64,000 bases of DNA from Streptomyces sp. NBC_00539 (GTDB lineage: Bacteria; Actinomycetota; Actinomycetes; Streptomycetales; Streptomycetaceae): positions 6,343,501-6,407,500 of the forward strand of contig NZ_CP107811.1 of the NCBI RefSeq assembly GCF_036346105.1, given 5' to 3'. Both the position numbers and the translations under genes were made by a program. The notes beneath the pieces are model-generated. The model saw only the letters and a list, made by a program, of their open reading frames with translations. It did not search any database and was not told where the DNA came from. Every line of letters begins with the position of its first letter. Positions within the stretch are counted from its first letter, which is position 1. Below, in pieces: positions 55,447 to 64,000 of this stretch.

Positions 55447-55711
55447 GGGCTTCCTTACGTTCTCTGCGGGTGGGCGGGTGGTCGATATCCGCATTTCGTT
55501 GCTCTAGGCAACCGTAGGAGTAGTTGGTTGCCCCACGCAAATCGGATCGGAGCTATCACCCTAAAGTCTTCGCAAAGGCAAGTGCCGGTGACCGTAAACC
55601 CGCAGTTGAGTGGTGGCGACCGGCCCGTCGGCTTGTCCGGTCCCGTACGGCGTGACACCGTCGACGAACCCCAGCCCCAGCCCTCAGCCCTACGCCGCAG
55701 GAGGCCGCACC

Positions 55712-55915
55712 ATGCCGGACGACCTGGCCGCAGACACCATCCGGAAACTGGAAGACGCCGTGGCGTCCGGCTCGCTGCCGGAGCACACCGTCGAACTGCT
55801 CCGCGTCTCCCTGAGTCAGGCCCGGGCCGCGAAGGCGGCGGGCCGCGACCAGGAAGCGATCACCATCGCGGCCCAGGCCCTCCAGACGGCCGAGGCCCCG
55901 TCCACGGACCAGTAG
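55712..55915 (+). CDS. Small helical protein (67 aa), unknown
   Basis: A 67-residue acidic protein of two to three amphipathic helices (IRKLEDAVASGSLPEHTVELL; LSQARAAKAAGRDQEAITIAAQAL). CAGGAGG precedes the ATG and a hairpin follows the stop. It may be a small helical bundle or a TPR-like half-repeat. Family not recognised. Confidence 0.6.
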   Translation: MPDDLAADTIRKLEDAVASGSLPEHTVELLRVSLSQARAAKAAGRDQEAITIAAQALQTAEAPSTDQ

Positions 55916-55924
55916 CGCGCACGA

Positions 55925-55968
55925 CCCGGCCCCCTGTCCCCGGCGACGGCCGGGAACAGGGGGCCGGG
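55925..55968. terminator. Terminator between convergent genes
   Basis: A 13-bp perfect stem (cccggccccctgt / acagggggccggg) with an 18-nt loop that itself can fold. Confidence 0.68.
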
Positions 55969-55982
55969 AGCGGTGGCACCCG

Positions 55983-56339
55983 TCAGCAGTGGCCGACGCC
56001 GGTCTGGGCCGCCACCAGCGACGAGTGGACGTAGCCGGTCCCCACGGAGCTGGAGACGCGGAACCACCGGTTGGAGGCGTAGTTGGAGCTCGGCGGGTAC
56101 ACCCACTGGCTGTCGGTCCAGCACAGCATCGTGACGCCCGTCCCGTTGGACAGGTAGCCGAGCGCACCGCACCCGGTGTTGGCGCAGGTCCGCACGTTCG
56201 CCCCGCCGCTGTTGGACGAGATGTAACTGCCGGCCGCGTCGGCGCCGCCGGCGCCGGCGATCAGACCGGTCAGGGCGACGGCGGCCGCGGCGGCGGCCAG
56301 TCCGGCCCGGGACCGCAGGGTGGTGGTCGTCATGCGCAT
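55983..56339 (-). CDS. Secreted SH3-domain-like protein
   Basis: A 118-residue exported protein. The signal ends near residue 36 (GADA-AG). The mature part is one SH3b-like domain: GGANVRTCANTGCGALGYLSNGT, WTDSQW and WFRVSSSVGTGYVHSSLV, with paired Cys. Such domains bind cell-wall peptides. GAGGAG lies 7 nt before ATG 56339; a second ATG is two codons later. Confidence 0.8.
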   Translation of the reverse strand: MRMTTTTLRSRAGLAAAAAAVALTGLIAGAGGADAAGSYISSNSGGANVRTCANTGCGALGYLSNGTGVTMLCWTDSQWVYPPSSNYASNRWFRVSSSVGTGYVHSSLVAAQTGVGHC

Positions 56340-56557
56340 CGTCGTTCTCCTCGGAAGACTCGCGGTGGTGTGCGGCGCCCCGGCGGATCCGGCGGCGCTC
56401 CACCAGAGAGCCATCCCGACCGCGGCGGGGGGAAGGAGGGAACCGCAGGTCGACCGGGCCCGTACGGCGGTCCGTACAACTCCGTACGGCCCGGCCCCCG
56501 TACCGTCGGCCGGACCCGCACGCCCCACCGCGGCGGACCGCACACCCGCCGGCCCCT

Positions 56558-59500
56558 TCACCGGCACGGCGGCGCGTACGGCAGTCCGGGGACGAGCTGG
56601 GCCCACTCCGCGGCGGTGATGGGCGTCCCCGCCCGCTCGCACAGCCTGCGGGCGATCTCCCCCTCGTCGCGGGACCACACCAGGGCGGCCGGGCCGGCCC
56701 CACCGGCCGCGAGGGTGCGGCCGTCCGGGCTGTACGCGACGGCGTACGCCTTCCCGCCCAGGCCGCTCAGTACGGTGCGCGGCCGCGGCCGTCGCGGGTC
56801 ACCGGTCTCCCACAGCCACACCGTGCCGTCCGTGCTGGCGGCGGCGAGCGCGTGGCCCTGCGGACTGAACGACAGGGCGTACACGTAACTGCTCGGCCCC
56901 GTCAGCGTCGGCCCGGCGGTGCGCGGCCGGTCCCCGCTCACGTCCCACAGCCACACGTCCCGGTCCGCGGTACCGGCCGCCAGCAGCCGGCCGTCGGGGC
57001 TGAACGCCACGGACATGACGTAGCTGCCCGGCCCGCGCAGGGTGGATTCCAGCGCCGGACGGCCACCGCCCGACGGCATCCGCCACAGCAGCACCTGCTT
57101 GTCGACCGTGCCGGCCGCCAGCCGCCGGCCGTCCGGGCTGAACGCCACCGAGTAGACGTAGTTCGTCGGCTCCGACAGTTCGGCCGAGAGCGCGGGGTGC
57201 GCCGGGTCCGCCGTGTTCCACACGCGTACGGTCCGCCCCTCGCTTCCCACGGCGAGGATCCGGCCCGTCCGGTCGAAAGCCGCGGACTGGATGGTTCCGG
57301 CGCCTGCGGTCAGAGGTTCTCCGTAGGGCACGGCACGGTCGGGGCGGGAGAGGTCCCACAGCCACAGCTTGCCTTCCCGGCCGCCCACCGCGAGGGTGCG
57401 GCCGTCCGGGGTGAAGGAGACCGTCGCGGAGTACCCCGTGGGGTTCGTCAGGGGCGGCCCGACGGGGCGCGGGGCCCAGGGATCGGAGACGTCCCACAGC
57501 TGTACGTCGCGTCCCGCGACGGCCAGCAGCTTCCCGTCCGGCGCGTAACCGATCGCGTTGACCGTGCCCTGGAAGCCGCGCAGCGGGCGGGGAGGCAGCT
57601 GCCACAGGCGTACGGTCCCGTCCGCGGCGCCCGTCACCAGCTGCCGCCCACCGGGGTGGAACGAGAGCGAGGTGACCGGCCCCGGGTGCGGGAAGACCCC
57701 GGCGAGGACGCGCGTCCGCGCGTCGTACAAGCGCACCTGGTTGTCCGCGCTGCCGGTCGCCAGCCACTGCCCGTCGGGACTGAGGCCCACCGCGTTGACG
57801 TAGCTGGCCGGGCCGTCGGGAGCGGCCGGGGCCCCGCCGATCACCGCGGGTGAACCCGGGCCGGAGCCGGGCGCGGGTACGTCCCACACCCGTGTGGAGC
57901 GGTCCTGGCTCCCCGCGGCGAGCCGTAGGCCGTCGGCCGTGAAGGCCAGCCCGAACACCGGGCCGGCCGCCCCGGTCAGCGGCTGCCCGTGGGCGAGCGG
58001 CCGGCCGGGATCGGCGAGGTCCCACATCCGTACGGAGCCGTCCGCGCCCCCCGCCGCCAGCAGGGCCGGACCGGGGCCGGGCCGGAACGCGACCGTGTGC
58101 ACCGCCCCGGTGAAGCCGGTGAGCCGCAGACCGGGGGCGGCGGAAGGGGCGGAACCCCCCTCCGTGCGGGCGGCCACCGCCGGGTCCGGCCACAGGTACA
58201 CGCCGCCGTCGGCGCCCGCCGCGGCCAGGCTCTCGCCGTCCGGCGCGAAAGCCACCCCGTACACGGCTGAATCCGGCCCCTTGAACGACCGGACCCCGGC
58301 CGCCGCCGGATCGGGGCCCGACGGCTCCCACACGCGTACGGTCCCGTCCCCCGACCCGGCCGCGAGCCGTCGGCCGTCCGGGCTGAAGGCGAGCGCGTAC
58401 ACGGTGTCGGCGAAGGTGACCGGAGCCGCGCCCAGCGCTCGCGGCCGCTGCGGATCACGCAGGTCCCACAGCGCGACCTGGTGGTCCAGGCCGCCCGCGG
58501 CGAGGGTGTGCCCGTCCGGGCTGAGGGCCACCGCCTGTACGACACCGCGGAACGCGAGGATCCGGGTCACGGCCGGCAGCGCCGAGGCGTCCATCAGCGC
58601 CTCCCGGGCTTCGGCCGTGGGAGCCGTACGGTAGGCCACCAGAGCGAGCTGCGCGGACAGGGCGAGGTCGCTGCCCCGCAGCCGTTCGGCGCGCGCCGCC
58701 ACCAGCCGGGACAGCGCGACGGACTGCTGTCCCTGCGCGTCACGGCGCTGGACCACGGCGACTGCGGTGAGCAGGACCGACAGGACGACCATCAGCGAGA
58801 GCAGGACGAGGAGCCGGCGCAGCCGCCGGGCGCCGCGCCGTTCGCGCCGGACGCGGACGTCCTCCGCCAGCCGGCTCGCATCGAGGAACTCGCTCTCGCG
58901 GGCGTCGAGTTCCGGGGCGTGCCCGCTGTCCTGGGCCCAGCCGGAGGCGACGGCCAGGCGGGTGCCCCGGTAGAGCAGCGAGGGATCGCGGCCGTGCGCG
59001 AGCCAGCGGTCCGCGTCCCGGGTCAGGTCCTGCCACACGATCTGTCCGGCCCGGTCGGTGTCGATCCAGCCGCGCAGCCTCGGCCAGGCGGTGAGCAGCG
59101 CCTCGTGGGTGATCCTGGCACCGTCGCCGTCGAGCGTGACCAACCGCCGGTCGACGAAGCGCTCCAGGACCGCGTACACCTGTCCGGCCCGGTCGGGCCG
59201 GCCGGTGGGCGGCGGCAGCGGCAGCAGCCGCCGCGCGTCGGGAACGCCGTCCCCCACCGCGACCATCCGCAGGAACAGCTGCCGCGCGAGTACGCACTCG
59301 TCCTGCGACAGGCCCGCGTAGACCTCTTCCGCCGTCTCGGAGACCGCCGCGGACATCCCGCCGCCCGCCCGGTAGTCGGCGATGGTCAGAGCGGTGCCGC
59401 GCCCGCGTTCCCAGGTCGACAGCAACGCGTGCGACAGCAGGGGCAGGGCCCCGGGGCCGCGGTCCCGCAGATCGGCCAGGAGCAGGTCGACGAACCCTTC

Positions 59501-60451
59501 GTCCAGGACGAGACCGGCCTTGGCGGCGGGCCCGCCGACCACGGCGCGGATCTCGTCCTCGCTGAGCGCGCCCACGACTGTCTGGCCCTTCTGCAGCGCC
59601 ACCGCCAGGGAAGGCCGGGCGAGGGCCTGGCTGTAGAAGTCGGCGCGCAGGCACCCGGTGACGCGCACGTCGGGGGAGGGGAGGGCGGCGAGGCAGCGCA
59701 GGAACCGCTCCCGTTCCGCCGGGTCGGGGCACGCGGTGAACACCTCCTCCAGCTGGTCGACCGCCACGACGATGCGTGTGCCCTTCCGCTCGGCCAACCC
59801 CCTTATCCGGGCCGCAAGTGCGAGGGGATCAGGCGTCTCGTCCTGCCGTGCGGGATCCTCCTGGGCCTCCCACTCCGCGGGCAGGGCGGACAGCAGTGCC
59901 CGCACCGGGTCGCGGCCGGGTGCCAGCAACAGCGGCGTGAAGCCGTGCTCGCCCCGCAGGACGGGCAGTACCCCGGCCCGCAGCAGGGAGGACTTCCCCG
60001 ACCCGGAAGCCCCGACGAGCAGTTGGGGTACGTCGGCCCCCTCGCGGAGGATCCGTTCCACGACGACCGCCCGTAGACCCTCCCGGCCGAAGAACCAGTC
60101 GGCGTGGCGTTCCTCGAAGCCCGCCAGCCCCCTGTAGGGCGCCGCGCCTCCCGCGACGCGCAGGACCCTGGACCGTCGCAGCTCGGCGAGCCGTTCCAGC
60201 CAGCGCTCGATCTCGGCCGCGTCGCTCACCCCGCAGACGTGCAGGACCCGGCGGAACAGGGGCAGGGAGCTGATCGACGGCAGGTTCTGGCCGGCGAACC
60301 AGCCGCCGATGGTGCTGTGGGCGCCCGGTGCGCCGACGCGCGTGGCGACGGCGCGGACGGTGAGGTCGGCCTTCTCCCGCAGGCGCGTCAGTTCGGCCGC
60401 GAACTCCTCCCGGGATAAAGGGGGTTGGGGCAGGAGCGGGGTGGGGTCCAT
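56558..60451 (-). CDS. HTH / STAND NTPase / WD40 protein
   Basis: A 1297-residue signalling protein. Residues about 12-95 are an XRE-like HTH. The STAND NTPase follows, with Walker A LVGASGSGKSSLLRAG and Walker B VVAVDQLEEVF, and a WFFGREGLRAVV linker before it. One transmembrane helix (LLVLLSLMVVLSVLLTAVAVV) lies near 600. Fourteen WD40 repeats then end in [LV]WD-like dipeptides, enough for two seven-bladed propellers. Such STAND proteins sense a ligand with the repeats and oligomerise. Codon 12 is TTA (60416-60418), which needs the bldA tRNA. Confidence 0.92.
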   Translation of the reverse strand: MDPTPLLPQPPLSREEFAAELTRLREKADLTVRAVATRVGAPGAHSTIGGWFAGQNLPSISSLPLFRRVLHVCGVSDAAEIERWLERLAELRRSRVLRVAGGAAPYRGLAGFEERHADWFFGREGLRAVVVERILREGADVPQLLVGASGSGKSSLLRAGVLPVLRGEHGFTPLLLAPGRDPVRALLSALPAEWEAQEDPARQDETPDPLALAARIRGLAERKGTRIVVAVDQLEEVFTACPDPAERERFLRCLAALPSPDVRVTGCLRADFYSQALARPSLAVALQKGQTVVGALSEDEIRAVVGGPAAKAGLVLDEGFVDLLLADLRDRGPGALPLLSHALLSTWERGRGTALTIADYRAGGGMSAAVSETAEEVYAGLSQDECVLARQLFLRMVAVGDGVPDARRLLPLPPPTGRPDRAGQVYAVLERFVDRRLVTLDGDGARITHEALLTAWPRLRGWIDTDRAGQIVWQDLTRDADRWLAHGRDPSLLYRGTRLAVASGWAQDSGHAPELDARESEFLDASRLAEDVRVRRERRGARRLRRLLVLLSLMVVLSVLLTAVAVVQRRDAQGQQSVALSRLVAARAERLRGSDLALSAQLALVAYRTAPTAEAREALMDASALPAVTRILAFRGVVQAVALSPDGHTLAAGGLDHQVALWDLRDPQRPRALGAAPVTFADTVYALAFSPDGRRLAAGSGDGTVRVWEPSGPDPAAAGVRSFKGPDSAVYGVAFAPDGESLAAAGADGGVYLWPDPAVAARTEGGSAPSAAPGLRLTGFTGAVHTVAFRPGPGPALLAAGGADGSVRMWDLADPGRPLAHGQPLTGAAGPVFGLAFTADGLRLAAGSQDRSTRVWDVPAPGSGPGSPAVIGGAPAAPDGPASYVNAVGLSPDGQWLATGSADNQVRLYDARTRVLAGVFPHPGPVTSLSFHPGGRQLVTGAADGTVRLWQLPPRPLRGFQGTVNAIGYAPDGKLLAVAGRDVQLWDVSDPWAPRPVGPPLTNPTGYSATVSFTPDGRTLAVGGREGKLWLWDLSRPDRAVPYGEPLTAGAGTIQSAAFDRTGRILAVGSEGRTVRVWNTADPAHPALSAELSEPTNYVYSVAFSPDGRRLAAGTVDKQVLLWRMPSGGGRPALESTLRGPGSYVMSVAFSPDGRLLAAGTADRDVWLWDVSGDRPRTAGPTLTGPSSYVYALSFSPQGHALAAASTDGTVWLWETGDPRRPRPRTVLSGLGGKAYAVAYSPDGRTLAAGGAGPAALVWSRDEGEIARRLCERAGTPITAAEWAQLVPGLPYAPPCR

Positions 60452-60814
60452 GGGGCCTCCGTGGTCCGGTTCCGCTACGGGCGGTGATGCGGTGGACCAC
60501 CCTTCCCCCGCCCGTGCGGCCACGCGGCCGGAACACCTCGATCCGGTCTGTTTATACGCTGTCCCACCGGCGGGTTCCGGCCAGTCACCGCCGTCTCCGC
60601 ACCCTCATCCGCCCCGGCCCCCCCGGGGCTCCCGGCCGGAACAGGCACTGCGGGAGAAGCGGCGCGAAGCGCTGCCCGAAGCGCCTCTCGAGGCGGTGCC
60701 GGTGGTGACGCAGGCGCCGCGGCACCGGGCTGCCGCACGTCGTGGCCTGTGTCAGTCTGGAAGGGCCGACCGGCCGGCTGGACCGAACGACTCCGGCAGA
60801 CTTTGGACAACGCC
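60452..60814. other. Divergent intergenic region, no gene seen
   Basis: 363 bp between the STAND gene and the sortase gene. It has GC-rich runs and a small lower-GC patch at 60546-60560 (tgtttatac) that could be part of a promoter. No gene or clear operator found. Confidence 0.4.
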
Positions 60815-61462
60815 ATGTCTCCACGCCTCTTCCGCTCTTCGCGCAGCGTGCCAGCGGCGCTCGCCAGTGTGTCTCTCGCCGTCCTGTTGACGGCTGCTCC
60901 CGGCGCCCTCGCGCAGCAGCCGGCCTCGCACGCGCCCTCCGCGGCCGTGACCGGCATCCAGGCCGCCACGCTGTCGATCCCGGCCATCGGCCTTTCCGGC
61001 CTGCCCGTCGTCCCGTACCAGGGCAGCCCCGACGACGCCCCGGGTACGGCGATCCAGGACCGGGGCCTGGCCGCGAGCCCCTACGGCCCCGGTGGCGGCG
61101 TGGGTCCCGGCGACGTCGGCAACTACATCGTCACCGGTCACCGCATCGCCGGTGGCGGCCCGCTGAACGCCCTGCCGTCATTGCCCCAGGGCGCGTCCGT
61201 CTTCGTCACCGCGGGCGGTGTGACGTACGAGTACGTCATCGGCACCACCCGCACGACCTCCTTCCGCTCACCCTCCTCCATGGAGGAGCAGCGCGCCGCG
61301 GTCCCCGGCTCCAGCGGCACGTCGCCGAGCCGCGCGATGATCACCGTGTCCACCTGTCTCACGCCGGAGGACGACGCCGCGGGGAACACCTGGCGGGACG
61401 CGCAGAACAACCCCGAACACCGCATCGACAAGGTCGGCGTCCTCGTCGGGACCAGCCCCTGA
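60815..61462 (+). CDS. Sortase (class E/F-like), exported
   Basis: A 215-residue sortase-fold protein. An N-terminal signal or anchor (about 10-38) precedes the barrel. The catalytic triad is visible as His in VTGHRIAGGG, Cys in ITVSTCLTPED and Arg in NPEHRIDKVGVL. Sortases attach surface proteins to peptidoglycan. ATG 60815 fits the signal; GTG 60749 is an alternative. No sortase-signal protein lies next to it, so a housekeeping role is likely. Confidence 0.85.
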   Translation: MSPRLFRSSRSVPAALASVSLAVLLTAAPGALAQQPASHAPSAAVTGIQAATLSIPAIGLSGLPVVPYQGSPDDAPGTAIQDRGLAASPYGPGGGVGPGDVGNYIVTGHRIAGGGPLNALPSLPQGASVFVTAGGVTYEYVIGTTRTTSFRSPSSMEEQRAAVPGSSGTSPSRAMITVSTCLTPEDDAAGNTWRDAQNNPEHRIDKVGVLVGTSP

Positions 61463-61613
61463 CGTCCGTGCACCCGCCCTGTCACGTTCTCGTGCGGCGA
61501 TTCGTCAGTGAGGCGATGAAGCGGTAGACCCCGGCCGGACCGGCGAGCACCTCGACGTTCCGGCGGGAGGCCGGCCGGCCGACGAACGGACAGGACGACG
61601 ATCGCGATGCTGA

Positions 61614-61739
61614 CCTGCCCGTGATGTGACCTTCGAGCAGGACGAACCGGAGGACTACCCGTTCGGGGCCCGCATCGAGGCCGTCGACCCCGACGGCAAC
61701 CGCATCGCGCTGCGCCAGCGCGGCGGGGGCGACAGCTGA
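61614..61739 (+). pseudogene. Fragment of a VOC family gene
   Basis: The 41-codon stretch before TGA reads ...VTFEQDEPEDYPFGARIEAVDPDGNRIALRQ, the typical C-terminal strand pair of a VOC (glyoxalase-like) protein. A stop codon lies directly upstream in the same frame, and no N-terminal half with the first metal ligand can be found. It is a decayed remnant. Confidence 0.6.
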
Positions 61740-61761
61740 CGGCTGACCACTCGCGGTTCGC

Positions 61762-61789
61762 GTGACCGGCGCCGCTCGGCGCCGGTCAC
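61762..61789. terminator. Hairpin after the VOC fragment
   Basis: A perfect 12-bp stem (gtgaccggcgcc / ggcgccggtcac) with a 4-nt loop. Confidence 0.6.
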
Positions 61790-62044
61790 CCGACCGGGCC
61801 CGCCCCGGTGCGCGTTTGTATGGTGTGGCAGACGCGCGGTGCGGTGGAGTGCTTCCGCACGGCTACGGAAAAGGGGCGGCCGGGACCTCACGTTCTACGA
61901 CCGCGGGGGTACGCACGCTGTCACCCGCCCGCGGCTCCCGGCAAGGCGACCTCCGGCCATTCACCGCCCCTCCGGGTGCACGGGCCCCGGCCACCGCTGC
62001 GTGCGGTGACCGAGGACCGCGGCCGTCCGAGCGGGCCCGAGGGG

Positions 62045-63379
62045 TTACTTCGGGGTGACCCAGACCTGGCGCTTGTTCGCGTTCGCCGTGTAGAGCTGGA
62101 CGGCGGTCCCGTTGGCGGTGGACCCGCCGGTCACGTCGAGCACCTTGCCCGACGCCACGTGGACGATCTGGCCCTTGGCGTTGACGGACCAGCGCTGGGC
62201 CGGCGTGCCGTTGCAGTCGTAGAGGCTGATCTTGTCACCGTTGGCACCGGCGTTGCGTGCGTCGTCCAGGCACTTGCCCAGCGCGCGCAGCGTCCCGTCC
62301 TTGCCCAGGATCCACGACTGCGCCGCGGACCCGTTGCAGGTGTAGAGCTGGATCTGCGTGCCGTTGGCCGCCTTCCCGCCCTTGACGTCCAGGCACTTGG
62401 AGCCGATGCCGGTCACTTTGCCCTGCGGCGCCAGCACGGCGCCGGCACCGGAGGCGAGCAGCCGCAGGCCCTGGACGTCGAACTGCTGGACGTAGGTGCC
62501 GGCGCGCTTGTCCTGGTACGCGTAGGCCGGCGAGCACATCACCGGGAACTCGCCGGAGTCGCTCCCCTTGGCGCAGTCGCTCTTGTCCATGCTGCGGTTG
62601 GCGTGGGCCAGGCCCAGCGTGTGCCCGAGTTCGTGACTGATGTGGTTGCGCATGTACGTCTCACCCATGGCGGCCGTGGGCTTGCCGGCCGGGGTGAAGA
62701 ACTCGTCGTCGATGTAGGCGTGGCCGCTGGTGGCCGTGTCGGGCAGGGAGGAACTGGTGAAGCCACAGCTGAGGTTCGCCATGCCGGAGCCGTCACGGAC
62801 CACCTTCCAGCCCGTGTTCCCCATGCTGTCGCCGTCCGGGGGCAGGCACGGGCGGTGCGCGACGCCGATGACCACCTCGCCCCGGGGCCGGGAGTAGTCC
62901 CAGCCGACGGGCCTGGTGTCGACGGTCACCGGCAGGTTGGTGATGCGGCGCAGGTCCGCGGCGCTCGCCTGAACGTACGGCGCCAGCCAGTCCGCGGACT
63001 TCTGGTCGTAGAACTTGATGGTGTAGCCGGTCTGCAGCCACTTGGTCACGCCGCCCAGTTTCCACCCCTCGCCCTGGAGTGGTGCGGGCGCGGCGGCCAC
63101 GCCCGACTTCGGTGCGGAGCGGGACGCCGGTGCGCCCAGCGACATGACGCCGCCCTTGAAGGCGGTGGTGTCGCTGCCGTAGACGGCGGAGTCCTGCGCG
63201 TGGGCGTCGACGTCCTCCACCGCCGGCAGGGCCGCCGGGGAGCTCGCGGCCTCCGGCGCGGGGTCCTCGTCGGTCTCGGTCCCGAACGCGCTGGAGGTGA
63301 GCTGCATGCTTCCCGCGATCGCGGCGGAGGCCGCCACCGCCGCGAGGATGGATATCCGGTGCTTGCCTGTCAATCGCAA
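62045..63379 (-). CDS. Secreted metzincin-type metallopeptidase with ricin-type lectin domain
   Basis: A 444-residue exported protein. The signal is followed by an acidic propeptide-like stretch (about 35-110). The peptidase domain has the zinc site HELGHTLGLAH (HExxHxxGxxH) and a downstream Met turn (FPVMCS). Residues about 310-444 are a ricin-B lectin (CLDVKGGKAANGTQIQLYTCNG; QxW-type WILG and RW repeats). It should cut proteins and bind sugars outside the cell. TTG 63379 is used because GAGAGG lies upstream; no ATG or GTG fits before the signal. Confidence 0.83.
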   Translation of the reverse strand: MRLTGKHRISILAAVAASAAIAGSMQLTSSAFGTETDEDPAPEAASSPAALPAVEDVDAHAQDSAVYGSDTTAFKGGVMSLGAPASRSAPKSGVAAAPAPLQGEGWKLGGVTKWLQTGYTIKFYDQKSADWLAPYVQASAADLRRITNLPVTVDTRPVGWDYSRPRGEVVIGVAHRPCLPPDGDSMGNTGWKVVRDGSGMANLSCGFTSSSLPDTATSGHAYIDDEFFTPAGKPTAAMGETYMRNHISHELGHTLGLAHANRSMDKSDCAKGSDSGEFPVMCSPAYAYQDKRAGTYVQQFDVQGLRLLASGAGAVLAPQGKVTGIGSKCLDVKGGKAANGTQIQLYTCNGSAAQSWILGKDGTLRALGKCLDDARNAGANGDKISLYDCNGTPAQRWSVNAKGQIVHVASGKVLDVTGGSTANGTAVQLYTANANKRQVWVTPK

Positions 63380-63539
63380 GTGTTCGATGCCTCTCGTCAA
63401 GAGTCGCCACCCGCCCGCGAGAATCGAACAGATGATAGGCCAGCGCAGCAGGCTCACCTGCCTCGGGGGCGTCCCGTCACGTGTCGTCAAAACATGTCGC
63501 CCACAGGTCACTTGGCGCCCCATCGGCCGGTGTCTGCCG

Positions 63540-64000
63540 TCAGCCGAGCCGCACCACGACCGGACCACCCGTGAGGTCGACGCCGGCCGTCCACCCCTGC
63601 GGCAGCCTCAGCGACCGCGACGGCGACACCCGGCCCGGGAACCGGCGCCGCCACAGCAGCCGCCCGTCCTGCCCGACCGTCACCACGGGGCTCGTCAGCG
63701 CTTCCCCCGACCGCAGGAGCAACGGCCGGCCGGCCAGACCCGTGACCCGGCTCGGCGTCACCCACACCAGCGGCGCCCGTACGGCCAGCGGCACTCCTGC
63801 ACCGGGCCAGGCGGCGCCCGACAGGTGGGCCAGCACCGAGGCCGCCGCGGCGGCGCCTTCGGCGGCGGCGGTGGCCGCGCTCTCGATGCCGTGGAGCACG
63901 TTGCCGACCGCGAACACCCCTGGCGTGGACGTACGGAACGAGGCGTCCACGCAGGGGCCGCGGGTCCCGGGGTCCAGGGTGACCCCGCCGCGGCGGGCCA
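63540..64000 (-). CDS. FAD/NAD(P)-dependent oxidoreductase, C-terminal part (partial)
   Basis: The frame is open to the right edge; 152 residues of the C-terminus are visible. TSTPGVFAVGNVLHGIESAATAAAEGAAAAAS is the FAD-binding end of pyridine-nucleotide disulfide-type oxidoreductases (TxxpGvfAaGD pattern, here GN). A domain of about 80 residues (VWVTPSRVTGLAG; LRLPQGWTAGVDLTGG) follows. Its substrate cannot be told from this part. Confidence 0.8.
   Translation of the reverse strand, partial: ARRGGVTLDPGTRGPCVDASFRTSTPGVFAVGNVLHGIESAATAAAEGAAAAASVLAHLSGAAWPGAGVPLAVRAPLVWVTPSRVTGLAGRPLLLRSGEALTSPVVTVGQDGRLLWRRRFPGRVSPSRSLRLPQGWTAGVDLTGGPVVVRLG

Larger units (their letters stand above)
61463..62044. 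other. Region with a gene fragment, otherwise empty
   Basis: 582 bp between the sortase and the metzincin gene. It holds the VOC fragment at 61614 and the hairpin at 61762. From 61790 to 62044 nothing gene-like is seen. Confidence 0.55.

Noticed and set aside
60475-60987. 170-residue minus-strand frame between the STAND and sortase genes
   Set aside because: It is antisense to the sortase start and shows no fold-like pattern or ribosome site.
61762-62058. Rightward frame after the VOC fragment
   Set aside because: Composition is that of non-coding GC-rich DNA, and it begins inside a hairpin.

Overview
The window is from a high-GC actinomycete, most likely a Streptomyces. The evidence is the strong G/C bias at third codon positions, frequent GTG and TTG starts, a bldA-type TTA codon, many secreted proteins, and families typical of that genus (DUF4232, SpoIIE-type PP2C phosphatases, a short class E/F-like sortase, STAND/WD40 proteins, chitinase). 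No rRNA, tRNA, CRISPR array or intact insertion sequence was seen.

Layout. 1-9 kb: end of an indole-3-glycerol-phosphate synthase-like gene, a hydrolase and a membrane protein in a tight operon, then secreted proteins (DUF4232, VanW-like, an M15-like candidate peptidase, an M1 aminopeptidase), RNase HI and an aldo/keto reductase. 9-15 kb: a MerR-like regulator, a PRC-barrel protein and a complete leftward stressosome module (rsbR-rsbS-rsbT, an HATPase/PP2C fusion, a second PP2C, a MarR regulator) with start/stop overlaps. 15-18.6 kb: a PLP enzyme of the cysteine synthase fold coupled to an MFS exporter. 18.6-30.5 kb: a membrane protein, a lipoprotein, katG with a divergent Fur repressor, hemerythrin and cation efflux genes, a CBM2/GH18 chitinase and a phospholipase D-type synthase. 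48-64 kb: a Clp-N protein, AraC and XRE regulators, small dioxygenase-fold proteins, a YceI protein, an MFS transporter with a C-terminal beta-sandwich tail, a 1297-residue HTH/STAND/WD40 protein, a sortase, a metzincin with a ricin-type lectin domain, and the end of an FAD oxidoreductase.

The most interesting region is about 30.5-47.5 kb. It holds two leftward operons with no NRPS or PKS gene. The right operon (46.0 to 41.3 kb) encodes an argininosuccinate-lyase-like enzyme, a PduX-like GHMP kinase and a protein fusing a cysteine-synthase-like PLP domain to an ATP-grasp ligase. That trio matches the DabA/DabB/DabC-type logic for making 2,3-diaminobutyrate from threonine, as proposed for friulimicin and the uridyl-peptide antibiotics. 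The left operon (38.2 to 30.5 kb) encodes an FMN reductase, serine acetyltransferase, cysteine synthase, an MFS exporter and three consecutive ATP-grasp enzymes. An orphan N-terminal transketolase half is divergent from the right operon, and both sides of that intergenic region carry copies of one promoter-like element. I infer a peptide-like metabolite built around a diamino acid by ATP-grasp ligases instead of an NRPS. A paralogue of the PLP domain sits beside its own MFS gene at 16.2-18.6 kb. All functions were assigned by reading motifs; no database search was run.
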